Origin: Actinomycetota bacterium
GTDB lineage: Bacteria > Actinomycetota > Humimicrobiia > Humimicrobiales > Humimicrobiaceae
Direction of reading: 5' to 3'
Assembly: GCA_015711775.1 (NCBI GenBank)
Contig: JACVJB010000021.1
Span: 1 to 9,377, forward strand
Length of the DNA: 9,377 nucleotides
How positions within the stretch are numbered: position 1 is the stretch's first letter; each line of letters starts with the position of its first letter. Below, piece after piece: positions 1-6,510 of the stretch. A program made the translations under genes and the position numbers. The notes under the pieces are model-generated. The model was not told the origin of the DNA and made no database searches. It worked only from the letters and a program-made list of their open reading frames with translations.

Positions 1-877
1 CGATTAAAACATTTAATACCCCGCCAAATGCTCCGACTATGCTCATGCCTCCAAGCAGAGCCACTACAAGGGCATCAAATTCATACCCGCTGGCGCCCAC
101 TGCACGCCCTGAAAAAAATCTTGATGCAAGTATTATCCCTGTAAGGCCAGACAAAAAGGCGCTTACAATATATAAAATGGCAACATGCTTATCCACTTTT
201 ATGCCTGATATTCGTGCTGTTATTTTATTGGAGCCGATATAATAGAGGTTTCTTCCAAATATTGTCCGTTTCTGTATAATAAAAGCAACTATGACTGCAA
301 TTATCATTATCAGTACCGGAAGGCTGAAAAAATCAAATACCTTTAATTTACCAAGTATCCCAAAATTAGCAGGCAATCCCACATTTCTTTGTGCGCCCTG
401 TGATACCAGGTGTGCAATTCCACGGGAAATATACATAGTTCCAAGGGTAACAATTACAGAACCTATCTTAATCTTTACTATAAAATAAGCATTTACAGCA
501 CCTATGGCTATGCAGATCAATAGTGTTAAAAAAATAGCAAGATAAAAATTCATGCCAAGCCCGTTTGCTATTGCAGATGATGAACCTGTGTCCCTTGCCT
601 GAGAAAAATATGCCACAAGTACCCCGGCAGCTCCTGCAATGCCTCCAACCGATAAGTCAAGATTGCCCGTTATCAGCAAAAAACAGATCCCTACCGCAAT
701 AATTATTAAATATGACTGCTGTTGAATAACATTCATAAGTCCGTTTAACTGGAAAAAAGTTGGCACTATTATAGAAGCTATTATAAAAAAAATAACAAGG
801 ACACCAAACATTATCAGGTTCATGAAGTTTTCACTGCTAAGGTTCAATCTTTTTTTTAATTTATTATCAGTACCCAT
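1..877 (-). CDS. Sugar ABC transporter permease, RbsC-like (C-terminus beyond window)
   Basis: Inner-membrane permease of a CUT2-type (ribose/galactose class) ABC importer, forming the channel for the sugar delivered by the lipoprotein at 2597-3718. I translated 292 residues without a stop; the frame leaves the left edge. RbsC-family proteins are usually a little over 300 residues, so only a short tail is missing. Hydrophobic segments fill residues about 20-45, 55-92, 111-135, 184-202 and 231-250. Family landmarks are GNLDLSVGG (71-79, the usual GGIDLSVG motif), the cytoplasmic coupling loop TIFGRNLYYIGSN (205-217) followed by ARISGI (221-226), and GYEFDALVVALLGGMS (264-279). The ATG is preceded by GGAGG at 888-892, ten bases upstream and inside the end of the ATPase gene. 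Only three bases separate the two genes, so they are cotranscribed. The family is certain; the substrate is not. Confidence 0.93.
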   Translation of the reverse strand, partial: MGTDNKLKKRLNLSSENFMNLIMFGVLVIFFIIASIIVPTFFQLNGLMNVIQQQSYLIIIAVGICFLLITGNLDLSVGGIAGAAGVLVAYFSQARDTGSSSAIANGLGMNFYLAIFLTLLICIAIGAVNAYFIVKIKIGSVIVTLGTMYISRGIAHLVSQGAQRNVGLPANFGILGKLKVFDFFSLPVLIMIIAVIVAFIIQKRTIFGRNLYYIGSNKITARISGIKVDKHVAILYIVSAFLSGLTGIILASRFFSGRAVGASGYEFDALVVALLGGMSIVGAFGGVLNVLI

Positions 878-880
878 TAA

Positions 881-2368
881 TTATTGACCTCCGGATGCTA
901 TATTGGAAATATATTCTTCATTAATATCTGGCCCATTATTAACCTGTGCCTTTATTTTACCTTCAAAAAGCATGAAAATTCTTTCACAATTATTTATTAT
1001 GTCTGATAGTTCTGAAGAAAATATTATTATTGATTTTCCTTCCCGTGCAAGTTGCCTGATTATCCCATAGATTTCTTCTTTTGCACCTACGTCAATTCCC
1101 CTTGTAGGCTCATCCAGCAGTAATATATCTGCATCTGAAAACAGGCATTTTGAAAATATGGCTTTCTGCTGGTTACCCCCTGATAATTCGTCTATTTCTT
1201 TTTCAACGCTTGGGGTATCTATACGGAATTTAGCAACAAATTCATTAGCAACATTTCTTTCTTTATCAAAAAGAAGAAAGCCTTTCTTTGAGACTTTTTT
1301 AAGGTTCATTGCAGATATGTTACTTCTTACTGTAAGCATATTAAAAAGCCCCTGTGACCTTCTTTCCTCAGGTAGCAGGACTATGCCTTTTTTCACCGCA
1401 TCAATAACTGATTTGTTTAATTTTTTACCTTTATATGAAATCTGGCCATCATAACCATCCAGGCCATATATTGCTCTTGCAAGCTCGGTTTTACCTGCAC
1501 CGACAAGCCCGTAAAAACCGATTACTTCCCCTCTTTTTACATTAAAAGATATATCACTTAACTTATTGTTTGATACGCCCCTGGCTTTGAGGATTTCTTC
1601 TTCCTTATGGGCTTCGCCTGTTTCACGTTTTTCAAAAACAGTGCGTCCAAGCATCATACTTATAAGTTCAGACTTATTTTTAATATCTGCAACAAGCTTT
1701 GTTGCAATATGTTTGCCGTCCCTCAATACGGTTACATAATCCCCAAGTTCAAAAATTTCATCCAATTTATGAGAGATATATATAAAAGTGGTATTTTTTT
1801 CACTGACCAATTTTTTTATTATTTTAAAAAGCCTTGCCTTTTCTTCATTTGAAATACTTGCAGTCGGCTCGTCCATTATAATGATACTTGCTTCACCGGC
1901 TACGGCTTTTGCTATTTCAACCATCTGCTTTTGGGCAAAACTCAATTTCCCAAGCAATAATTTTGGGTTAATATTTGGTTCTATTTCTTTTAAGACATTC
2001 ACCTTTTCATCAACTTTTTTTGTCCTGCGGAGAAACATCAGAAAAGCATCCTCAGATCCTAAAGTTAAATTCTCTGCTGCTGTTAAGTGGTCCACAGTAT
2101 TTAACTCCTGGAAAAGGGTGCTTATGCCGTGTTTTTGTGAATCTTTGAGATTCCTGGCAATATAATCTTTGCCATCAAGTAAAATCCTGCCTCCTGTTCT
2201 TGGCAGCGCCCCTGTCATGATTTTAATCAGAGTGGATTTACCTGCACCGTTTTCACCAACTATGCAGTGAATAGTATTTTTCTTTATATTAAAACTAACC
2301 CCATCTAAAGCCTTAACTCCGGGAAAGTTTTTGCTTAATTTTTCTATCTGAAGTATATTGTCGTCCAT
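881..2368 (-). CDS. Sugar ABC transporter ATP-binding protein, RbsA/MglA type, two NBDs
   Basis: Cytoplasmic ATPase with two fused nucleotide-binding domains that powers sugar import through the adjacent permease. The 495 residues match the family's usual length of about 500. First domain: Walker A GENGAGKST (38-46), signature LSFAQKQ (142-148), Walker B IIIMDEP (162-168) and switch histidine H200. Second domain: Walker A-like GLVGAGKTE (287-295), canonical signature LSGGNQQK (395-402), Walker B ILLLDEP (415-421) followed by TRGID (422-426), and SSE (451-453) in place of the switch histidine. The modified loop in the first signature and the absent second histidine are normal in RbsA/MglA proteins. 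The ATG has an AAGGTGA ribosome-binding site at 2374-2380. It lies 228 bases after the binding-protein gene, across a strong hairpin, and three bases before the permease. The transported sugar cannot be told from this subunit. Confidence 0.96.
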   Translation of the reverse strand: MDDNILQIEKLSKNFPGVKALDGVSFNIKKNTIHCIVGENGAGKSTLIKIMTGALPRTGGRILLDGKDYIARNLKDSQKHGISTLFQELNTVDHLTAAENLTLGSEDAFLMFLRRTKKVDEKVNVLKEIEPNINPKLLLGKLSFAQKQMVEIAKAVAGEASIIIMDEPTASISNEEKARLFKIIKKLVSEKNTTFIYISHKLDEIFELGDYVTVLRDGKHIATKLVADIKNKSELISMMLGRTVFEKRETGEAHKEEEILKARGVSNNKLSDISFNVKRGEVIGFYGLVGAGKTELARAIYGLDGYDGQISYKGKKLNKSVIDAVKKGIVLLPEERRSQGLFNMLTVRSNISAMNLKKVSKKGFLLFDKERNVANEFVAKFRIDTPSVEKEIDELSGGNQQKAIFSKCLFSDADILLLDEPTRGIDVGAKEEIYGIIRQLAREGKSIIIFSSELSDIINNCERIFMLFEGKIKAQVNNGPDINEEYISNIASGGQ

Positions 2369-2489
2369 TTTTTCACCTTAAATTAATTATATGCGACTAA
2401 TTAACACATTTTTTAAAAAGAGCATAATCTTTATTTTGTTGCTGCCTTTAGGATTAATGCAATTTTTTATCTTTAAGCCTGGTATTGTA

Positions 2490-2528
2490 CGGACATAAAT
2501 TGCCTTAAAACCCGGCAATCTATGTCCG
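2490..2528 (-). promoter_or_regulatory. Strong stem-loop between binding-protein and ATPase genes
   Basis: Arms at 2490-2504 (CGGACATAAATTGCC) and 2514-2528 (GGCAATCTATGTCCG) pair over 15 positions with one mismatch and a 9-base loop. No T-run follows in the direction of transcription, so a classical intrinsic terminator is unlikely. Such hairpins after a binding-protein gene often protect its mRNA or limit expression of the downstream subunits. That role is inference. The rest of the 2369-2596 gap shows only AT-rich sequence and the ATPase ribosome-binding site. Confidence 0.65.
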
Positions 2529-2555
2529 CTTCCTTGATTCTTTAAACAAATAATC

Positions 2556-2580
2556 AAAAACAGAGTATTTACCTGTTTTT
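2556..2580 (-). terminator. Weak AT-rich hairpin just after the binding-protein stop
   Basis: AAAAACAG and CTGTTTTT form an 8-bp inverted repeat with a 9-base loop, 16 bases past the stop codon at 2597. The T-run lies within the arm and the stem has only two G-C pairs. It could at most act as a partial terminator. Confidence 0.25.
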
Positions 2581-2596
2581 TTATTTCCTGTTTATA

Positions 2597-3718
2597 CTAT
2601 TTTACCATACCATTTTCAACAGTTAGATTTCCTGCATATTGCTCATTAAACCATGCAACAGCTTCTTCTATAGGAACATCCCAGTAGCTAATGTAATAAT
2701 CATAAGTAACTATTTCTACAAGTTCCCACTGGGGAATTTCACCTCTAAGTATGCCCACCAGGGTGTCCATTCTTGCTATTGCATTTTCTTTTGGTGTAAG
2801 TCCCATTGTGATTTTAAGTGCTTTTGTAGGATCATATACATCCCTTATTTCCTGCTCTGGTGCGTCTATGCTTACAACTATTTCAGTTAAAGGAACGCCA
2901 TCTACAGCTTTGCCCCTGCCAGCTTCTTCAAGAGCAGGAAGAACGCCCATGAGAAGATTATTTGCTTCAGCATATACAATGTTTACTTCAGGGTGTGCCT
3001 GGAGAAGATCCTGTGCCACTGCATAGGCTTTTTCAGTACCTTCAGCGGCATCAAGCATACCAACATTTGTAGCATTTGGTTCAACGCTCAGAAGTCCCTC
3101 TACAAATGGGCCGTGCCTTTCTGCAGTTGTTACAGGATTTTCCATCCATCCGATGCAGGCATATACTATTGGTTTATCAGGATAGAACTCTTTCCATTTT
3201 GTTGCAGCAGTTACACCCATTTTAAAAGCTGCTTCTTTTTCGCTAATAGCATTATAAGGAATAGTCAGATCTCCTATGCCCTGGTAGAATGCAGCTGTTG
3301 CGGTTCCGCCTTCAATTATTTCACGAACTGCGTCTTTAACTGTCTCACCTTCCCACACAAATACGGACAACAGATCAAATCCAATAGCAAGAACCTGATC
3401 AACATTTTCAGCCATAACATTATTATCTGATTTTCCGTCAAAAATCTGTACGTCTATACCATACTTTTCCTTGCCATATTTTACGGCCCATGAAGTATCT
3501 GCCTGATGATAGTTATTTTCCATAGTTGATGCAAAATATGCGCATTTTAAACCTTCAGTAGAAATTTCTTTGGCTGCTGCGGTGGTTTCTGCTGCTGCTG
3601 CGGTGGTTTCTGCTGCTGCGGTGGTTTCTGCAGTTTCTGCTTTACAGCCTGCAACTGACATTACAGCTATTACCGAAATAATAACTATAACTGATAAAAT
3701 TATTTTTACTTTACTCAT
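2597..3718 (-). CDS. Sugar ABC transporter substrate-binding lipoprotein (type 1 PBP)
   Basis: Extracytoplasmic receptor that captures the substrate for the importer encoded just downstream. It has 373 residues. Residues 1-24 are a lipoprotein signal peptide (KVK, then a hydrophobic core) ending in the lipobox VAGC, with the lipidated cysteine at C25. Residues about 26-50 form a low-complexity Glu-Thr-Ala linker built on ETTAAA units, the likely tether to the membrane. The mature domain starts near GLKCAYFAST (56-65). Its pattern of alternating strands and helices, and phrases such as VDQVLAIGFDLL and ILRGEIPQW, fit the RbsB-like periplasmic-binding-protein type 1 fold. The family call also rests on the adjacent CUT2 ATPase and permease. 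The ATG has an AAAAGGA site at 3727-3733. I cannot name the ligand; a pentose, hexose, polyol or modified sugar are all possible. Confidence 0.9.
   Translation of the reverse strand: MSKVKIILSVIVIISVIAVMSVAGCKAETAETTAAAETTAAAAETTAAAKEISTEGLKCAYFASTMENNYHQADTSWAVKYGKEKYGIDVQIFDGKSDNNVMAENVDQVLAIGFDLLSVFVWEGETVKDAVREIIEGGTATAAFYQGIGDLTIPYNAISEKEAAFKMGVTAATKWKEFYPDKPIVYACIGWMENPVTTAERHGPFVEGLLSVEPNATNVGMLDAAEGTEKAYAVAQDLLQAHPEVNIVYAEANNLLMGVLPALEEAGRGKAVDGVPLTEIVVSIDAPEQEIRDVYDPTKALKITMGLTPKENAIARMDTLVGILRGEIPQWELVEIVTYDYYISYWDVPIEEAVAWFNEQYAGNLTVENGMVK
3573..3629 (-). repeat. In-frame tandem repeat encoding the ETTAAA linker
   Basis: Three near-identical copies of 18, 21 and 18 bases lie head to tail at 3573-3590, 3591-3611 and 3612-3629. 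The middle copy has one extra GCT triplet, adding an alanine. All units are multiples of three, so copy-number change would alter only the length of the tether behind the lipidated cysteine. Confidence 0.85.
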
Positions 3719-3744
3719 TACTTTTTTCCTTTTCTTAATTGTTT

Positions 3745-3773
3745 ACAATATTTACTTACTTTATCTTTTGCAA
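3745..3773 (-). promoter_or_regulatory. Possible internal promoter before the binding-protein gene
   Basis: TTGCAA (3768-3773) and TATTGT (3745-3750) are separated by 17 bases, each matching the sigma70 consensus at four of six positions, and lie about 27 bases before the ATG. In such AT-rich DNA this can arise by chance. A separate promoter would fit the common need for extra binding protein. The remainder of the 172-base gap holds only a weak hairpin and an unused-looking AAAGGAGG at 3817-3824. Confidence 0.3.
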
Positions 3774-3863
3774 CCCTCCCTTCAAAAAATGTATCAGATG
3801 ATATATTTCTTGTTTGCCTCCTTTCATATTCAATAAATATTTTTTTTAAATATTTACAATAAA

Positions 3864-3882
3864 AACTTTTACAACAAAAGTT
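3864..3882 (-). terminator. Weak hairpin after the second URO-D-like gene
   Basis: AACTTTT (3864-3870) and AAAAGTT (3876-3882) pair perfectly around a 5-base loop, eight bases after the stop at 3891, and are followed on the transcript by a short T-rich run. The stem is short with one G-C pair, so it is at best a leaky terminator ahead of the transporter genes. Confidence 0.3.
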
Positions 3883-3890
3883 AATATACT

Positions 3891-5189
3891 TTATATGCCC
3901 ACTACTTTCTTCCATAGCCTTACCCATTCCTTTGCCCGTTCAGGAGTGCATTTTGATGAATAGACATCCCGGCAAATTATTTCAAGGCAGCCGTTTTTAG
4001 TGGCATCCCTTGTCTGGATGGCTTCCTTTTCAACAAGTTCCCAGTTCGGAGTCTCAGTGCTGACATATGCCGGGGTAGGTTTTCTGCTGTAAACATAATT
4101 TTTTCCTAAAAGCTCTCCGGCTTTTTTAAAATCATTCCAGTGGGAAACCGAGACAATGCGCAGATTTTTTATGGCATCTTTTACATATGGAAACCTGTCG
4201 TCCATTCTCTCACAACATCCGTAATATGAGAGCCCGAACATATTTGCAATTTCTGCAATATAGGGCAGGAAGAATTCTGCATACATTTTTGGTGACATGC
4301 ATTCTGTTTCCTGGGATTCGGGCCAGGTCCAGCAGTCTTTAAGCTCAACTTTTTTATCTGTTCCAATAGCAGGCAAATCAGACACGTACCCATAGCAAGA
4401 AGGCCCAGCAAACTGGTTATCAGTATTAAAATCAAGCAGTTTTTCATCAACAAGGAATTTGAAAAACCTTTTTTTATCCTCAACAAGGAAACTACACAGC
4501 TCATGAAGCGCGTCCGGATAATCATACACCCATGTCATAATTTTTTCTGACCCTATAAGCTTGAAAAGATCCCATGTAACCCCGATAAAGTTATTGCCGG
4601 TAAACGGCTGGTTCCCAAGGTCAAAATCAAAATTATCAAAATTGCCAAGTTTTACAGGCAGTATATCTCCAAAAATACTTTCAAACTTATCTTTTGCATC
4701 AAGAGTTGGTTTTCTGTCAATAGAAAATGTACGGGGGGAAAGCCTTTTAATATCATCGGGTGTTTTTATCGGGAAGTTGGACAGGTAGGCAAGCCCTGCC
4801 TGAGCTGCTGTGTGCTCTTCAATCTTTATCTGCCCAAAGTCTTTCCCGGTAACAACAAGTCCGGGGCCCCACCATGCTATACGAAAATATGGCTCCAGGA
4901 CAACATCGTCTTCCATTTCATCAAACTGCCTTATTGCAAACATCATCCTTTTTTCAACATTCTGCAGAAGGCTGTCCTGGCACTTTATTTTATAATCATC
5001 AAGATAGCCGTCCAGCCAGAAAGGCTCAAATATTATCATTGGCCTTTGAGGTTTTAAATCATGCAGGTCTTTCCATAGTTGTTTTCTCTCTGACATTACA
5101 TCCATCTGCGCAATTTCCATATACCTTTTAGCAAGCTCCCGCAGAACCTTTATATCGTTGGGACTTGCTGTACTTTTATTGTCTTTCAT
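3891..5189 (-). CDS. Divergent URO-D/MtaA-superfamily protein (YGCCE type)
   Basis: 432-residue soluble protein that I place in the uroporphyrinogen-decarboxylase/MtaA-like TIM-barrel superfamily; the specific reaction is unknown. It lacks the HxCG zinc motif of MtaA-type methyltransferases. It carries YYGCCERMDDRF (322-333), followed by NLRIVSVSHW (342-351), which looks like the corresponding barrel strand in a subgroup marked by GCCE. C325, C326 and E327 are candidate metal or substrate ligands. A second conserved-looking block is YGYVSDLPA (266-274). The C-terminal third is cysteine-rich (C401, C406, C414). Length exceeds classical HemE (about 350), mainly through N-terminal sequence before PMIIFEPFWLDGY (50-62). 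A GAGGTG ribosome-binding site precedes the ATG. It lies 38 bases after the other URO-D-like gene, so they are almost certainly cotranscribed. A HemE role in haem synthesis is unlikely given the sugar-operon context. Confidence 0.78.
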   Translation of the reverse strand: MKDNKSTASPNDIKVLRELAKRYMEIAQMDVMSERKQLWKDLHDLKPQRPMIIFEPFWLDGYLDDYKIKCQDSLLQNVEKRMMFAIRQFDEMEDDVVLEPYFRIAWWGPGLVVTGKDFGQIKIEEHTAAQAGLAYLSNFPIKTPDDIKRLSPRTFSIDRKPTLDAKDKFESIFGDILPVKLGNFDNFDFDLGNQPFTGNNFIGVTWDLFKLIGSEKIMTWVYDYPDALHELCSFLVEDKKRFFKFLVDEKLLDFNTDNQFAGPSCYGYVSDLPAIGTDKKVELKDCWTWPESQETECMSPKMYAEFFLPYIAEIANMFGLSYYGCCERMDDRFPYVKDAIKNLRIVSVSHWNDFKKAGELLGKNYVYSRKPTPAYVSTETPNWELVEKEAIQTRDATKNGCLEIICRDVYSSKCTPERAKEWVRLWKKVVGI

Positions 5190-5227
5190 TTAACACCTCT
5201 TTTTTTAATATTTACTAATATTAATTA

Positions 5228-6358
5228 TTAATATTGTCCAAATTCAAATGCAGCTTCATACATTGCAATTATTTTCTGCGGATTGACGCCGGACTGTATA
5301 TTGTGGGATGGTGAAAGTATGTATCCTCCGCCCGAAGCCAGGTCTTCAATCCTCGTTTTCACTTCTTGCACAATATCAAGGATTGTGCCATGGGAAATTG
5401 TTCCCTGGGAGTTAATTGCCCCATGAAAAGAAAGTCTGTTTCCAAAATTTTCCTTGATTAGCCTGGTATCCATACCCGAAGCATTGGACTGTACCGGGTT
5501 AAGAATATCTGCTCCCATGCTAATAAAGTCTTCGATAAAACCATATACTGCTCCGCATGAATGAATGGCCAACTTACCATCGGGATTTTGCGTCAAAAAT
5601 TCCTTTTTTGCCTCATTCCATTCTGTCTCAAGAAATGGTTTTACCCTTTTCCTGAATGTCTCCAGTGAAATAAGCGGGGCAGCCTGTGAACCAAGATCCT
5701 CTCCCTGTATCCTGAAATAAGTAAGATATTTTCCTATTTCCTTTAAAATTTGTTTGTCCCTGTACAGGTTAATCTCGAGTATTTTCTTCATTACAGCTTC
5801 TGCCATATCAGGATTTATAAGCAAATCAACAAAAAAATTCTCCATACCTCTTAAATAATGGGCGCGTTCAAAAATATTTCCCCCGAAATTCATTGTTAGG
5901 GCAAAATCAGTATTATTATAAAGATCTTTTACATAATCTTTTAAACCTTCCAGTTTTGGCTCATCAGGGGCAGGCCACTTATATTTTAAAATATCATCTA
6001 CAGTTTTAGCATTTTCAAGTGGATGATCTTCCAGCTGGTATAGAAATCCTCCGTTTTTGTCGTTAACGCGTTTTTTTAAACAGCCCCATTCATCTTTAAA
6101 TTCTCCTGAGTTCATATCCCATAGTCCTTTTGCAGTTTTGCCAAAAGGAATATGCATAACATCAATATTAAGTTTTTTTAAGACTTCAGGCTTCGGGAAA
6201 ACATGAGCCCAGTCATCCCACCATAGCACATCAGTCATATTCAGGTAATCCAGCAAATCCTGGTAAGGTTTTACTGTTATAGTTATATCGAGAGGCACCC
6301 TGTCGGGTTCTCTGTGGTTTAAAGAAATTTTAACTCTTTCCCTGCCTGTTAAAGCCAT
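5228..6358 (-). CDS. URO-D-family protein, MtaA/CmuA-like putative methyltransferase
   Basis: 376-residue cytoplasmic protein of the uroporphyrinogen-decarboxylase family (PF01208 type). The start LTGRERVKISLNHREPDRVPLDI is spread over residues 3-25 and is typical of the non-haem branch. HSCG at 266-269 matches the HxC zinc site used by MtaA/MtbA methyltransferases to bind a thiol substrate. GADILNPVQ (282-290), FHGAINSQ (311-318), GGGYILSPSHNIQ (343-355) and the closing MYEAAFEFGQY (366-376) complete the usual pattern of this large uncharacterised subgroup. Methyl transfer is the best-supported chemistry by family; the actual substrate is unknown and decarboxylation cannot be excluded. The start is preceded only by a weak AGGT nine bases upstream, so translation may depend on the upstream gene. 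It sits between the kinase and the second URO-D-like gene, in an apparent single transcript. Confidence 0.85.
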   Translation of the reverse strand: MALTGRERVKISLNHREPDRVPLDITITVKPYQDLLDYLNMTDVLWWDDWAHVFPKPEVLKKLNIDVMHIPFGKTAKGLWDMNSGEFKDEWGCLKKRVNDKNGGFLYQLEDHPLENAKTVDDILKYKWPAPDEPKLEGLKDYVKDLYNNTDFALTMNFGGNIFERAHYLRGMENFFVDLLINPDMAEAVMKKILEINLYRDKQILKEIGKYLTYFRIQGEDLGSQAAPLISLETFRKRVKPFLETEWNEAKKEFLTQNPDGKLAIHSCGAVYGFIEDFISMGADILNPVQSNASGMDTRLIKENFGNRLSFHGAINSQGTISHGTILDIVQEVKTRIEDLASGGGYILSPSHNIQSGVNPQKIIAMYEAAFEFGQY

Positions 6359-6414
6359 GACTGTATACCTGAAATTAAAATCCGTACTTTTTAAAATTCT
6401 TAATTATTTATATA

Positions 6415-6510
6415 TTATTTCTGCAATTCCGATAATCTCCTGTAAGCCCCGTTTTTATCCAAAGACTCATAAACATCACAATATATTGCAAATAAGTCAG
6501 TATAAATTTA
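6415..6510 (-). pseudogene. Detached C-terminal tail of the FGGY kinase after an in-frame TAA
   Basis: The kinase frame meets TAA at 6508-6510, then stays open for 30 more codons to a second TAA at 6415-6417. The 30 residues begin IYTDLFAIYCDVYESL and end RRLSELQK. FGGY kinases commonly finish this way: a YEP(N) motif, then (K)IY..LF..Y..(V)Y..L and a short closing helix. The tail continues the kinase's own RRYEPISTNA without any frame change. The simplest reading is a single nonsense substitution, such as AAA or CAA to TAA, or an error in the consensus. The tail has no obvious start codon or ribosome-binding site of its own. Confidence 0.75.

Noticed and set aside
142..148. Apparent defect of the first ABC signature (residues 142-148 of the ATPase, LSFAQKQ rather than LSGGQ); coordinates given are residues
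   Set aside because: RbsA/MglA proteins normally have this altered motif in the first domain and an intact one in the second.
3718..3927. 69-codon minus-strand frame spanning the gap before the binding-protein gene, ending where the next ATG begins
   Set aside because: It starts inside the end of the URO-D-like gene without a ribosome-binding site, is rich in Lys, Tyr and Cys as expected from random AT-rich DNA, and resembles no family I know.
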